Source of the DNA: Siphonodentalium dalli | Taxonomy: Eukaryota; Mollusca; Scaphopoda; Gadilida; Siphonodentaliidae | DNA length: 64,000 nt | Assembly (NCBI GenBank): GCA_032622095.1 | Contig: CP136065.1 | Location: forward strand, 116,479,195-116,543,194 | Direction of reading: 5' to 3' | Shown: positions 51,254-63,714 of the stretch, one piece after another | Layout: each line of letters starts with the position of its first letter | Position numbering within the stretch: position 1 is the first letter of the stretch | Notes under the pieces: generated by a model | Database searches by the model: none | Seen by the model: the letters and a program-made list of their open reading frames with translations, nothing else | Told to the model about the DNA's origin: nothing | Translations under genes and position numbers: made by a program

Positions 51254-51854
51254 TTAAAGGGGTACTGTACGCCATTTTCATTAAATTTCCGGTGATAACA
51301 ACGATCTAATATCGATAATATATAGAAACATAAGTAATTTGAGTCGTAGATGTATTCTGTAAACGCTCAGGTTAATAGGCTATCTTAAAATTTAATAATT
51401 TAAAAGTTAATAATTTGATATAAATTGAATTTATGACTGGAGCCATAAAATGGCGTCGACTAAATTACGAATTTCCGTGTACACGATGTAATCAAATAAA
51501 GTAATTGAGGGATACTGGATTGTTAAACCGATCGCACACACGATCGTTTAAACATTATGATGATATGGGGAGAAAACTCAAGCTACTCACTGACTAGTGA
51601 CGATACAATAACTTAAATGAGAATATGGGACTAGTATGCATATAATATAACTTTAATTTGATTCATTTGGTTGAAAACTGTACAAAAATTTCTCGACAAC
51701 GACAATTTGTATTTTTGCATTCCGGTAAATTTGCCATCCGTAACACTACTTCGTACTCAACAGACTTTCAAATAATGGAAAAAGTGTTACCTTATTCTCC
51801 GACTCGGAGACTATAGAAACCAACAACAACATGTTGGGTACAGTATCCCTTTAA
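51254..51854. mobile_element. TTAAAGG-ended DNA transposon relic, family 3
   Basis: 601 bp, ends ttaaaggggtactgtacgcc and ggtacagtatccctttaa, TTAA at both tips. Internal DNA is non-coding. Confidence 0.72.
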
Positions 51855-53235
51855 GTAAATAATATCAATAAACAAATCTTCTGAGGTGGGTCTGAAATTT
51901 AAGGGCAAGTACTGATGATAACCTATGTATTTAATTTGTATGGCCTAATATCTATTATTCACACCATGACTTATATTCTTCCAGGCAATCTGTAAGCATA
52001 TAGTTATAACAGTATCTGTTCACTTGTATCGCATATCCAGGGTAGAAAATGGTATATGGATTTTACATGCTCTGGAAGGACTTTACTGGGGTGAAAGAGA
52101 TTATCAGAAAGATTCCATGAGCCCAATTGATTTCCAAGAACAAGCTCCACTGAATATCATCTACTATTTAGATCATTATTATAGGACATAGAATCCTCTT
52201 TGGCTAAATTTTATATACATCTTAAATTCTCTAAATTTCACATTACCTGCGGTTTTGACCCGCATTTCATCAACTTATGTTTGCTTTTGTTAGTTACCCA
52301 TCGATTAATGCTGCATTTCCTCATACAGGATTGGAAAGTCTTCCATGATGGCATAATGGGTTGAGTGAAGCATTCGCAGAAATGTGATCAGAGGGTCTTC
52401 GTTTGAAATGGAGGAATGGTCTCCATGACTTTTCAAATGTAACTTAAAGTATTCTTGGTTCTACTTTTAGAATAATATAATCATTCCGTCCTTTTTTGAG
52501 AACATTCTCAAGTCTGAATTTTGAAAATCAGACTGCAAATATTAAAATTGTTATATTTTCGACTTTTAATCATATGTGAAGATTATGCTAGGAACCTTTT
52601 TCATGATTGATATTTTTACTTGATTCTAGCAATGTCATTATTATATTCATCAGAAAGACAGCCATCCTCAATTGAATTTCTGTATTAATAAATTATTATG
52701 TCATGTCTGTTGGTCGATGAATTATTTGGGTGAGATGAATTATGGGTCAGAGGTCCAGAACATGGGCCAAGTTTATCCATGCTAGGCACTCTCCTTCAAT
52801 GCTATTGTCAATGATTGGTGGTTTGTTTGAGGGCAACATATTGCAGCTGAATTTTCGATTGGGTCAGGTTATCTGTGACTGCATTATTTTTTTCCTTTTG
52901 AATATATTTGGATATGATGGACATGGTATATGTGAACATTTTGAGGCTAACAAGGCTCCCTTATAAGTTGTATAAGGCAACGACAAAGATATATGGCACT
53001 TTTTAGCTCTATAAAAACAATAATTATTCCAGGAGTTCTTAGTTCCTAAACATTTTTATAAAGTGTATAATTGTTTCAAATGTATTTCTATTTTCCTGAA
53101 ATCCTAGCAGGGTCCGCACTGAGCCGAAGTTTACTTTTGCTAAATGTTTTTTAAGTTGCCAAATGCTATTGAGTCTTATATTTCGAAATTTGACAATAAC
53201 CATTTGAACAACTTTTGTAATGTTTGTGGACTTGC
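51855..53235. other. Intergenic sequence, nothing recognised
   Basis: AT-rich with short chance ORFs. No exon of either neighbour found. Confidence 0.4.
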
Positions 53236-53237
53236 TG

Positions 53238-53303
53238 GATTTTTCTTTCATTCTGGTGTGGATTTTTCTTTCATTCTGGTGTGGATTTTTCTTTCATTCT
53301 AGT
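53238..53303 (+). repeat. 23-bp tandem repeat, three units
   Basis: ctttcattctggtgtggatt (+ttt) starts at 53245, 53268 and 53291, exactly 23 bp apart. Confidence 0.9.
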
Positions 53304-53338
53304 GTTGATACTTGCAGTGATATCAATCAGAAAGCAGT

Positions 53339-53598
53339 TATCCATTTCATGATGGGATCTGCGCTGGTGCAACATTAAAGATCCTGTCCCAGTGCATTCT
53401 CTTATATATGCAAGTCTCCCATAGGGAGCCTCACATATATAAGAGAATGCACTGGCTTACAAGGTAAATATTATTAGACCAATGTATTCTCTTATATATG
53501 CAAGGCTCCCTATGGGAGACTCGAATAGATAAGAGAATACATTGGCCCAGGGTTTTCGCAAAATTTCAGGAAGCTCCAGTTTATATGGAACAGTTAAG
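53339..53598. mobile_element. piggyBac-like double-hairpin MITE, copy 7 (CATGACTG subfamily)
   Basis: Two gcattctcttatatatgc hairpins with the flanking blocks 'ctggtgcaacattaaagatc' and 'ttcaggaagctccag' found in other copies. Terminal TTAA is degraded on the left and present on the right. Confidence 0.72.
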
Positions 53599-54019
53599 GA
53601 TCAAGATCAAGAGACCCCACTATATACCTTGAAATATTGTGACTTGGACCACATGGCAATTGTTTTTCCAGTGCTCATGTTCTTTTCAGAACAGTTTATT
53701 TTGGCCTATAACTCTATTCAGCAATGCAAAGCTACAATATTTGATAAGTAAACCAATCACCGAATTATAAATTATAGAAAGACTGCTTCATCAAACGGGC
53801 AGCTCAAAACAAAGAGGATAAGTTAATGTAAACACCACCATCAATAGTTTCAACTTTAATTGAAAAGTTGCTTGCCAAAACTTTTGCCAAATGAAAACAA
53901 ATTTTGCCAAATGTGAAGCGACCATGCAAACTCTGAGTCCTAGCTGGATAGGACTCTTTTGATTGGTACTACTGCCAGAAATAGTATTCAACCTAGAAGA
54001 AGACAGGGACCAAAGCATC

Positions 54020-54600
54020 ATTATACCCCCTTTTAAAAAAAAAGGGGGGGTATACTGTTTTGCACCTGTCTGTCCGTCCGTCCGTCTGTCCGTCCGTATG
54101 TCCGTCCGATGTCTGTTCATGTCATAACTTGAACAGTAGTGCTCGGATCTCAATGAAGTTAGGTATGGATGTTCACTACTATGAGGACATTAAATAGAGG
54201 GTTCCATCGTTTTGTTCGGATTTTCCATTCTAGAGTTATTGATCTTTGTTTATCTGGAAATGTTGGCTTATTGGCCCACCTGGTGTCTGTTCAATTCGTA
54301 ACTTCAACAGTTGTGCTGGGATTTCAATGAAATTTGGTATGGATGTTCACTACTATGAGGACATTCAATAGAGGGTTCCATTGTTCTGTTCCGCTTTTCC
54401 ATTCTAGAGTTATTCATCTTTGTTTATCTGGAAATGTTGGCTGTTTGGTCCATCCGATGTCTGTTCAGGTCATAACTTGAACAGTAATGCTCGGATCTCA
54501 ATGAAATTTTGTATGTATGTTCACCACTATGATGGCAATTCAACTGTTTTGTTTTGGTTTTTTGTTCTAAAGTTATTCATCTTTGTTTATATGAAAATGC
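54020..54600 (+). repeat. Degenerate ~170-bp tandem repeat, three units
   Basis: Starts with a hairpin-like 'ccccctttt…aaaagggggg' (54026-54052) and a tccgtccgtccg tract. Three units follow with 'aacttgaacagt', 'tctcaatgaaatttggtatg', 'cactactatgaggacatt' and 'ttctagagttattcatcttt'. Confidence 0.8.
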
Positions 54601-54879
54601 TGATTTTTGTTTTTAAATGCTTACTTTACAGTCCGTATGTCTGAGTATATCAATCACATGTTATAGATATGCCCACACTAGACGGTATGCCACAAGGGGG
54701 TATGTACCGGACTACAGTCCATCTCTTGTTTTCAACCAGGGGAAAACCTTTCTAACACACAGGTTAAATTTTAGTGGTATACTGCTGGAATGTATTAACA
54801 CATGCAGCTGGGACTACTTTTAGCTAAACTTGACAAAGTCATCCATTTATCAACAATTTCCTACAACAGCCTACACCCC

Positions 54880-55750
54880 TCATCTGATTGTCACCAAACT
54901 TCATATGGATCTTCGGGGTGACCACTAGATGGGAGCTTACCATTTTTTTCCGAATTGAAAAAAATAATCTGTAATTTCACACTTGATTCCAATGGCACAG
55001 CCCACAATTAATGGCGAAATGATTTGAAAATATACAGGCATGTTCGGGATCACCTCTAGTTGGGAGCTATTGAATTTGAATGATTTTCAATGAAAAACAT
55101 CTTGGATTTTAATCTTTGCATGACTAAATACTTTGGCACACCCCTCAGGCCACATCCCTGATCTAATCATCCACAAAATAAATATGGACTATCGGGGGTG
55201 GCCTCTCGATGGGAGCTATCAAATTTGTTTGAATTTCGATGAAAAACATGGCCGCAACGGCCATCTTGGATTTCACATTTGATTCCATTGACACAGTCTA
55301 CAGACCACAATTATTGGTGTAATGTTTTGAAAATTTACATGCATGTATGGGATTAGAGCTATTGAATTTTATGAAAAACATGGCCGTCTGGCAGCCATCT
55401 TGGATTATCCTCTGCAGGACTTAATCCTTTGGCACACCCTAGGCTCATCTGATCGTCTCCAAACTTCATATGTATCGTCTGGATGACATCTTGATGGGAG
55501 TTATCAAATGTTTCCAAATTTTTATGAAAAAACATTGTCAAGCTACAGAATTTACAGATTTTCGATGAAAAACATGGCTGCCAGCAACCATCTTGGATTT
55601 TACTCTTTGCATTACCTAATCCTTAGGCAGACCACATCTCTCGTCCGATCGTCATCAAACATCATATAAATTTTTTGGTTGGCAACTAGATAAGAGCCAT
55701 CAACTTTTTCCGAATTTCTTTATAAATCATGGCAGATGTTGACATCTAGT
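54880..55750 (+). repeat. Degenerate 'catcttggatttt' repeat, about five units
   Basis: catcttggat recurs near 55090, 55263, 55402 and 55591 with 'gaaaaacatggccg' and 'tagatgggagc'. Spacing varies from 140 to 190 bp. Same family as 25400-25720. Confidence 0.75.
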
Positions 55751-57522
55751 ATTACATAAGACACTCTACCTTCTGCTTTCCTTTCCCTCTCCAATTTGAA
55801 CGTTTTCATGCTTTTTCCAAATTCTTTCTCACTGGATGATCTTCCTGATGGCAGATTGCTGTTATGCTTGTAAGAAATTTTGATACTTATCATACTGTGT
55901 ATACTGCCCTACACATAGCTGTATGGGCCATGGGGGCTGGGAGGGCTGCAGAACATTTCGAGCAATTTTCGGGAAAATTGGAGATACTATCGGTCAAATT
56001 TAGGCAAATTGAATGGTATTTCAGGAGAAAATTAGGAAATTGTGGCAAATTATACAAATTTAAGGTTGATTTGAATCTATTTTGTTATATTTCTGTTTAT
56101 ATACAAGGTATATTCTAGAAAAACTATGTGACAACTATGAATATATCATGTACAAAAAATTGTGCAAAATATCTCCCCCCCCCCCCCCCATTTTTATTTT
56201 TCCCACCCGTACGGCTATGCTCATAGCATCAACATCAACAGCTTATTTAGACGATGGGACATCTGAACATGATCTGGTATATATGCTTTCAATCCACCTC
56301 ATTAGAAACTCTGATGGAACTTGCATATTGATGCCCCATTTTCTAAGAAAGATGGGGGGGGGTGTACTGGATTAACTTTGTCTGTCCATCTAGCCATATA
56401 TCTCAGCCATGGATTATCAGATCTCATTGAAATTTAGTCCGGATGGTCGGCATCATGACTTCTTTCAAAAAGGGGCAAATGATGATGTTCATGTTTGCCA
56501 TTCTGAAGTTCTTTTTTGTCTGTCTGCACATTTATCTCAGCAATAGTTCAATGGATCTCAATGAAATTTGGTATGGATGTTCACCATCAAGAGAACTTTC
56601 CAAAGAGTGCCCAATGATGTTACATTGTATTTGCATTTTCCTTTCTAGAGTTATCCTTCTTTGTTAATTTTTAATTCAGGGTTCCTCCTGCACATATTTC
56701 CATTCGGGACTATGGATGTATGCCAGGACCCGAGGTGCAAACTTTTGTTTATATTTGAAACCATTTTCTACTATTCAGGCCAAGCAAATAAACATTTAAT
56801 ATTACTTTCACTAAACATATCATTGGTGTTGGTGTTGTGAAAGTCCAGGTATATATTCCAATTTATGAGAAATGAATAGTTTAAACATATTTATTTGAAA
56901 TAATATAACATGTATATATTTGTTACAAACATTGAGCAATGGGATTGTAGGACAAGTGCAGTAGTCACTTATTGGTACCCACTCTCCCATTAACTATGAC
57001 ACACAGTAACAAAAAGTCCAAAGAAATTGAAGATGATAGTATCAGGTACTGATAATCAAATAAACATATACCTGCAATAGGGACATTTTAGGCAGACATA
57101 TAAACAATATAAGCAAGACAAGTGGGTTTTGGATGCCTGTAATTCTTTTCCCCATGGTGGCTTTCAAGTATGTTCATGTCATATTAACTATCAGTTGATA
57201 GAAGAATCAAACATTACATCAAATAAGGAATACATGTGTTATTAATGCTCCCATCCTTTTCGTTGCATGTAAAAATAAACTCTACTTGATTGGTTCAAAA
57301 TTCCATATTTCTAATACTATGAAATTCTATTTGTAGGATAATCATGTAGGTACAACATAATCCAAATCATCAACACTGAGATTTTCGTCTAATTTTTTTT
57401 TTAACGTTTCAAAAATAACTTTTTTTATCAGCTACAGGTAGTGATTGTTTTTCTTGATTATATTATCAAGATGAAATGAACAGACCATGAATGAACCCAG
57501 TTGACATAAGGGATGTCTTCAG
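55751..57522. other. Intergenic; probable 3' UTR of the minus-strand gene at the right
   Basis: Contains a (C)15 run at 56175-56189 and two diverged units of the 'cagccatggattatcagatc' repeat at 56390-56660. Bases from about 56.9 to 57.5 kb may be the 3' UTR of the minus-strand gene. Confidence 0.4.
56890..56895 (-). promoter_or_regulatory. Candidate polyadenylation signal for the minus-strand gene
   Basis: TTTATT on the plus strand, i.e. AATAAA on the minus strand, 628 bp past the stop. It is common in AT-rich DNA, so it is weakly supported. Confidence 0.25.
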
Positions 57523-57720
57523 TTATCGGCATGATGTGATGCTACCCATAGTTTTAAGTTTATATGTCTCCCAGTCTGTCTGTATTTGCAGATTTTCTTG
57601 CAGCTTCTGTTCCTTTGGGTAAGGTCTGATTCTGTTCCTGATAGCGATTCTTACTCTGTCATTCATGTGTTTCATGAATTTTTTCTTTTTGATCATGACC
57701 AACTCAGCTCCTCTACTGAC
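57523..57720 (-). CDS. CNBD2-like gene, last exon with stop
   Basis: 198 nt, 65 residues plus TAA. Acceptor aatttctccacag. Reads VSRGAELVMIKKKKFMKHMN, then DRVRIAIRNRIRPYPKEQKL and a C-terminus ending SITSCR. The reading frame and lysine/arginine-rich character look like protein, not chance. Confidence 0.65.
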   Translation of the reverse strand, partial: VSRGAELVMIKKKKFMKHMNDRVRIAIRNRIRPYPKEQKLQENLQIQTDWETYKLKTMGSITSCR

Positions 57721-60700
57721 CTGTGGAGAAATTTGCAGATATTATATAGGGTTAGTGATGATGAGGCTGTGAAATAATGTTGCAACAGCTATTTATTGTA
57801 ATGTTAATATATCTAGAATAAACCATGTAGGTTGAGAGGCAACTTGATGTGTAGACCCCCCCCCCCCCCCCCCACAACATTGATTTTTGTGTCTATTTGT
57901 CATTGATGTAGTGTAACTGTTTCCCTTCTATAGCATCTGTTATGTCAAACACTAAATTTTCAATATTTCTGGATATCAATGATACATCATTATATATTCT
58001 CAGATTGTATGCTCCATTGCAATGTAAATTCAGTTGCATTGCAGTGATTGCTGCAATACTGGAGGTTGGAAATGTTATCAGAACACTGCAACACCACTTC
58101 ATAAACTTTGGCAAATGAAAATGTGGCTAAACCAACTCACTTGCTGTCTCACAACAGACTCATAGACCATGCATATACTGCAAGTAAACTGCTGAAATTT
58201 AGTTACCAAATATTAGCTGGCCTTACCAACACTGCAATGGACACTGCTGAATCTTGATTTCTGATTGCCTATGGACCTTTCCACAGCTGTCAATCAAATA
58301 ATTATTAGCAGATATTTACCAATTAGCGACTGAGGTGGTCGCTTGCTGCATTGAACATTCTTTGTTCACCCTAAGTTTGATATCTGCACATACTTTCAGT
58401 GTTAAATTGCCTATCTTTAAACACATTTTTTGTTGTCAAATCATAATGTACTGAAATTTGATCTGAGCATTGATGTTAGAAATTCATCCATGATTATAAC
58501 ACTGTTTTTCATTTTGCATGACACCAGTTATAATTTTACACAATTAAACACGAGAAGAAGGTATGCTCTTGAGTGTATTTTTAGCAATAGAAGATGCTGT
58601 AAAATAATGAAACTGTTGATAAATTACGTATAAAATAGGACGATTGTGAGATACCTTTTATCACATGATCAAATAAACCCGAAGCAACGCGAAATATTCA
58701 TCGAAAACAACAATCATAAACTACAGCGATCGCAAGTTATTTGAAGAACGCCGTGACGTCATCGCACGCGTTGATATTAAACGTGTCTATTACCGATAAT
58801 TATGAAACTGCTTTTATGGCCAAATTATGTAATTATATATATATATATGTGATCTAAATACTCACAAGACATGTATCGGTGACACTCTCTCCAACCTCTT
58901 CATCTCCAAATTTCATGGTGTTTAGGCCCTGGAACCAAAAAATAGTGCATGCCATTCAGAGGATATAAGTTTATTAAATGGTAACATATTGGTACATATT
59001 ATTTACAAGATCTAACAGTGAATGATTAGAACAACATTGGGGAGGGCTGGCTGACTTCACATGCTGATTATATTGGAGTGAATGAGTTAGTGTATTGGCA
59101 ATTTGGCATTGACCTTATTCTGCAAATGTTGGCAGATGACTCTAAATTCATGTGTGTCATAATGCCAACCCTAAGCTTAAACTGTCAGTCTTAAAGGCCC
59201 ACTTAATTTTCGAATCCCCAGATCACATTATATGTAACATATTCCATAATATATAACATTTGAAAGAGGAAGCTCAAAAACATTGTATTGTCAACTTATC
59301 CGGTCAAATAAACTGTGAACATGTTGTTTTTGTCAAGGTACTGATGTGTGTTCTGTGCTTAATTTAGATCTGGTCTGTACTGCCAGTCTATTATTCTAAA
59401 TGGAAGGGGAATAACTCTATCTCTTAGTTGTGAAATATGAATGTTGATGCACTCTTTAGCTCAACTTGGAGAGGGGATAATTTCATGTGTTTGTTAATGG
59501 AGCGATTAGGAATGCGGAATGTTGAAATGTCCAAGTAATACTAAATGTCAACATGAAGACTGAGATATTTTAAGTTTGGGATTCAACATGAGAAAAATCC
59601 AAGATGGTATCTGGCGGCCATATTTTTCAACAAAATTCAGAAAAATTTGATGGATTTAGTCATGCAACAAGTGAAAGACTTGACCAAGTCTTCTCGGTCC
59701 ACAACAGCTTGGGATATCGGTTGGTATGATGCTGTTTTTCGACCGAGTCCCGACTCTGGCCCGTTGCTCTTCTATAATGGACGGCGTTATGCCCATAATC
59801 GTGGGCGGGAGTTATATTGCTTGTATGTTTTTCGATTAGATAGAATGGAAGCTTTGCATATATAGAGGGCAGCCTTTCCCCAAGCATGATGATATCAAAC
59901 ATGCATATATAAGAGGTCCATTAAATGTCAAAGCAACGAGATATATAAGCGAACAAAGCCTAGTTTTCCAGAGAATTTCGATTGTCAGAAACTACATTTA
60001 AACAATACATTAAACGATCGTATCATCGCTATACCTTTCTCTATCAACGGTAGATGATATATCATGTTGAAGAAAGATTAATTGCGGACATGCCAGTTGA
60101 TTAATAACATTCAGGGGTTTATGTGAATGCCCGGGCTCCATGTTTGCACGTAGTACGTCTTTTGAATGAATGTCCACTATAGAAGAGCAACGTACGGGCG
60201 GGACTCGGTCCAAAAACTGCATCATCCCAACCGATATCCCAAGCTGTTGTGGACTTGGTCTAGTAAATGACAAGATGGCCACTGGCGGCCATGGCTATGT
60301 CTTTTGGCCGAATGAACTCAATCTGACTCGTTCCCATCTATATGTCAATGTCAACATCCATGACAAATTTCATAATGATCAGACCAACATTAGCCCATGC
60401 TGATGGATTTACATTCTTTAATGCTGAAGACCAAGATGGCCGAATGATGGTAGCCATGTTTTTTGGCTGATTCACCCCAACACATATCATTCCCATCTAC
60501 TTGTCAACGTACATGACAAATTTCATGATGATCAGACGAACGGTATGGCCTGTAGCCCATGCTAATGGATTGAATTTTGAAATCCAAGATGGCCGATGGA
60601 GGCCATTTTATTTGCTGAATGGCCCAAAAATGACTCGTTCCCATCTGCATGTCAACATCAACAGCCTAAATGGCTGATCCCAACTACATGTCAATGTCAA

Positions 60701-61870
60701 CAGCCCCCCATTAGAAGGACTTATGATATCCCTTATGATGACTTAATTGAGATAACAGCATACTCACCACGAAACCCTTGGAATAAACACGTTCAACCAT
60801 AATATAGACATACTCGGGACCGCCACCGAGTGATGCTTCTTTGAAATAGTACTCCGAATCTGGGCTGAGAACCTTCTGAAGTGGGGAATCTTCTGGGAGC
60901 ATCTGAAGCGAGAGAGTGGTCCCTATCATTAGGCTGCTGATAGTTCATTATTATGTACCTCAACTTAGAATCCTTTGAATATTTGAGATTTGATTTGATG
61001 TTGATATCGGTCAAATGATTTGAGATAGACACCGAATCGGTCCACTGATTTGGATATTCTTAAATATACATGAATCAGCGATCAGCGCTTTTGTGTTTAA
61101 ATCCTAAACAACAAAATATCCTTAAGTCAAAAACGTGAACACAATATGCCCTAGCTTTCACTAACTCGCAGCCATATATTTGATCCACCAGGCCCGGTCC
61201 GTGATTTTTGAGCTACAAAGTTCTGCAGTAGCATTTCCATGTATGGAAGACATGAATATTCAATAGCTCCATACAAGGAAATGCTACGTACTCCAGAACT
61301 TTGAGTAGCACTAAAACCAAGGAGCTGGGGCTGGATGAATCTCTGAAACCACGGAACGGGGCTGAATGTATCCAATATGGGAGCGACTCGACCAGTAATC
61401 TTGCTTATTGTGCCAACATAGAGAAAGACGTGTGACTTTCAGAAAAAAGTTATGCAAAATTCCTTGCTTCCTTGGGAACATTCCCTTCATCTTGACTTCA
61501 CATCTGGGTAAATGACCCGGTATCCTCACACACCAGTAATACCTCATAGTATAGTTATTGATATTCAATTATTATTGTATGCATCCATCATGCCAAACCT
61601 ATCCTAGCTGTTTAAAATACTGTTTATATTTGTTGTTATACTTATTCTGTATTGTGCGGAGTGGAAGTCCATCTAAGTTTCAAGAACTTGTCCTCCAATC
61701 CCCCAGTCTCTGTATATTAATATACTACTAAAATATGTTTAAAAGAAATGACCCGGTAACTAATTTGCTTACCTCACGGATTTTATTGTAGTACTTCTCC
61801 ATACTCTCATACAGTTCTCTGCTGACATAGCTCACTTCTTGTCTTTTTCGGCCAGTATTTACACGAGAAC
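57523..61870 (-). CDS. Probable cyclic-nucleotide-binding-domain protein, CNBD2-like (3' four exons)
   Basis: Minus-strand gene convergent with IFT140. Exons in transcript order: 61870-61773, 60902-60768, 58928-58866, 57720-57523, ending in TAA. Junctions are all GT/AG; donors are gtaagc, gtgagt and gtgagt. Phases agree, giving 164 residues with no stop. The first exon is a basic linker (RVNTGRKRQEVSYVSRELYE). The next holds YVYIMVERVYSKGFV, then GLNTMKFGDEEVGESVTDTC, then SRGAELVMIKKKKFMKH. This resembles the last strands of a cNMP-binding barrel ('...G..fG......t..v...a.l..i.k..f'). A basic tail follows (RVRIAIRNRIRPYPKEQKLQ) with LQIQTDWETYK. The tail pattern recalls CNBD2, but that is from memory. 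The gene model is firmer than the name. Upstream exons were not found before 64000. Confidence 0.6.
57856..57873 (+). repeat. (C)18 run
   Basis: Uninterrupted C run in the last intron of the minus-strand gene. Equal in length to the G run at 14631. Confidence 0.9.
58866..58928 (-). CDS. CNBD2-like gene, exon 3 of 4 visible
   Basis: 63 nt, 21 codons, phase 0 on both sides. Acceptor tttttggttccag, donor gtgagt. Reads GLNTMKFGDEEVGESVTDTC plus L. Joined to its neighbours it completes a cNMP-barrel-like 'GFVGLNTMKFG' turn. Confidence 0.6.
59191..59445. mobile_element. TTAAAGG family 2, truncated copy
   Basis: Left ~255 bp of the element at 45935 (ttaaaggcccacttaatttt … gtactgccagtctattattc … ggaaggggaataac). 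No right end nearby. Confidence 0.75.
59681..60260. repeat. Long inverted repeat, ~100-bp arms
   Basis: Left arm 59681-59782 and right arm 60172-60260 are reverse complements with some indels (shared: ccacaacagcttgggatatc; ccgagtcccg; gttgctcttctata). The ~390-bp spacer is non-coding. It sits in an intron of the minus-strand gene. Confidence 0.8.
60270..60690 (+). repeat. ~150-bp 'aagatggccg' tandem repeat, three units
   Basis: Repeated order: aagatggccg … ttttggc … gttcccatctacatgtcaat … catgacaaatttcatgatga … gcccatgctgatgga. Confidence 0.78.
60768..60902 (-). CDS. CNBD2-like gene, exon 2 of 4 visible
   Basis: 135 nt, 45 codons, phase 0 on both sides. Acceptor ctctctcgcttcag, donor gtgagt. 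Reads MLPEDSPLQKVLSPDSEYYF, then KEASLGGGPEYVYIMVERVY and SKGFV. Confidence 0.6.
61216..61303. repeat. Imperfect hairpin, ~35-bp arms
   Basis: caaagttctgcagtagcatt at 61216 pairs with aatgctacgtactccagaac up to 61303. Loop of ~18 bp. Confidence 0.75.
61773..61870 (-). CDS. CNBD2-like gene, exon 1 of 4 visible
   Basis: 98 nt. Acceptor ttttcatatag, donor gtaagc. The first two bases complete a codon begun upstream, then SRVNTGRKRQEVSYVSRELY and ESMEKYYNKIRE. It ends in phase 0. Confidence 0.6.
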
Positions 61871-62187
61871 CTATATGAAAATTGACTATACAGTGAGAAT
61901 CAGAACATTGAATAATGTGTCTATTGTGGATCCTCATCACAGAGGTTGGTTCAGTATGCCCCAGCAGCTCAGTCAGTAAGATACATTGGTCATCTAGTCA
62001 TGTCGTGATTAATCATTGTTAAAATTATCCCGACACAGGTGTACATATATCCGGGATTGTACATCTTGCAGAGTTTCTTGGTAGCTTACTGGATATTCAT
62101 GGTGCTTAAATATAATATAAATATAAGTTGATGTTTGCACTAATTATATTTTATCTCTCTCTTTCGATAGTGATCCTAATGTCATGG

Positions 62188-62404
62188 TACAGTAATGCTC
62201 TAAATATTCAACTCCTTAATCACAGCAGAATTATGGGTAATTTTTCAGGATTTAGTCGGAAATATGGCTTGTTGCCATTCATTGGAAAGCTCTCACTGAG
62301 AGCTTTCTGATGAATGGCAACAAGCCATATTTCCGACTAAATCCTGAAAAATTACCCATAATTCTGCTGTGGTTAAGGAGTCAATTATTTAGGACATTAC
62401 TGTA
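62188..62404. mobile_element. Palindromic MITE (TA-flanked), copy 3
   Basis: Full-length 217-bp palindrome, same as 30960-31176 with scattered changes. Tips tacagtaatg and cattactgta. Confidence 0.85.
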
Positions 62405-63596
62405 TATTATGATTTAAATAAGTGCACCAAAGGCGAATATAGCACTGATAGAAGAATAGGGGGCTCGTTAGAGTCACATCTAAAAATAGAATCTTTGGGG
62501 TCTAAAATTGTTTGTACTAAAATATTCCCAAAATATCAAAACCCAAAAAAAAAAATTTCAAAACTTCAAAAATTTATTTTTTCCAAAAAATTTAAAAACT
62601 TCCAAAAAAATTTCAAAACCCTAAAATTTCCAAACTTCCAAATTATCAAAACCCTCAAAATTATTTCTCTAAAAAAAGTTTAAATAAAAAATTTATAACG
62701 AGTTTATCGGTTTCTGATAATCTCGATATTAAAAAATATCGAATGTTAAATTATTTGCGCGTAATATCTTTCGTTATTTTTTTGTTCAAATATTTTTCAT
62801 GAATTTATTAATCGATGTTTAGAAATAGCTTTATTGGACATTGTGACCAACGGTATGAATGCATACATTCCAGTGTTTAACGGACGCAGTTCATATAATT
62901 GTCATACCTGAAAATAGACACCATTACTTTTTACATAAATAATAAAGAGCGTTTATTCTTTACTTATCTCTATATGAAGTTATTGAGTATATGACAGGCG
63001 TGTGTATTTTCGTCAATTATTGGAAGTATTCAAATGTACTATGTTGAATCCCTAACGGTCGAAAATTGTAATGTGAAATTAGAACCCTCCAGAATGAATT
63101 GTCATATTGAATGAATGATGATTTAATCTCAGCCATTTTTACATGGAACATGAGCGATGTACACTCAATCACACACGCCACATTGGTGTTAACAATGTGT
63201 CTTTCACACCTTTGCTTTACCAAATGAATTATATTATTTCCCCGGTCACAGCTATATGGTATTCAGAAAACAAATCGATTTAATGTCTGAACAAAACGAG
63301 TTAGTATCAATTAAGGTTGATAAACTGTGTCATTCACGCGATAATTAGTTATCCATAAAACATGCATACATATTAAGTCAGGTCGTGAGACACTCAATTA
63401 TACAAATTGCTTTGATCACATTGTTATAACAACATTACGTAATAACCCCTTATCACTCCAGTCACACTTACGACCATTTTGTATGCCGAAAACTACAGGT
63501 AGCACCGATGATGTAACATTATATCACTGCTATTGTACCAATGATAAATTCAGACATGTTCCATGTTTAGAAAATACATAATGTGCAAGTTAAGCC

Positions 63597-63597
<1 letters not shown>
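62405..63597. other. AT-rich sequence with low-complexity block
   Basis: 62519-62690 is a 'ccaaaaaatttcaaaac' low-complexity tract. The remainder shows nothing recognisable on either strand. Confidence 0.45.

Positions 63598-63647
<50 letters not shown>
63598..63647 (+). repeat. (CAA)n microsatellite
   Basis: About 17 uninterrupted CAA units. Confidence 0.95.
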
Positions 63648-63714
63648 GTCTGTGACCAAGCGACATAACATCCTGCTTTCATGATCCAATGGCCAATGTC
63701 CATGAAGATTTTAT

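Noticed and set aside
54020-54110. Possible CRISPR-like or satellite array from the 'tccgtccg' tract
   Set aside because: Simple degenerate microsatellite next to a dispersed repeat. No conserved repeat/spacer pattern.
57893-58114. Minus-strand ORF (…NLRIYNDVSLISRNIENLVFD…) preceded by an acceptor-like tttccaacctccag
   Set aside because: The peptide looks plausible, but the acceptor phase does not fit either neighbouring exon and the frame ends in a stop. Best left as intron or at most an alternative end.
61151-61440. Minus-strand open frame (…GRVAPILDTFSPVPWFQRFI…)
   Set aside because: It contains the 61216-61303 hairpin, lacks a good acceptor, and the flanking exons already join in phase without it.
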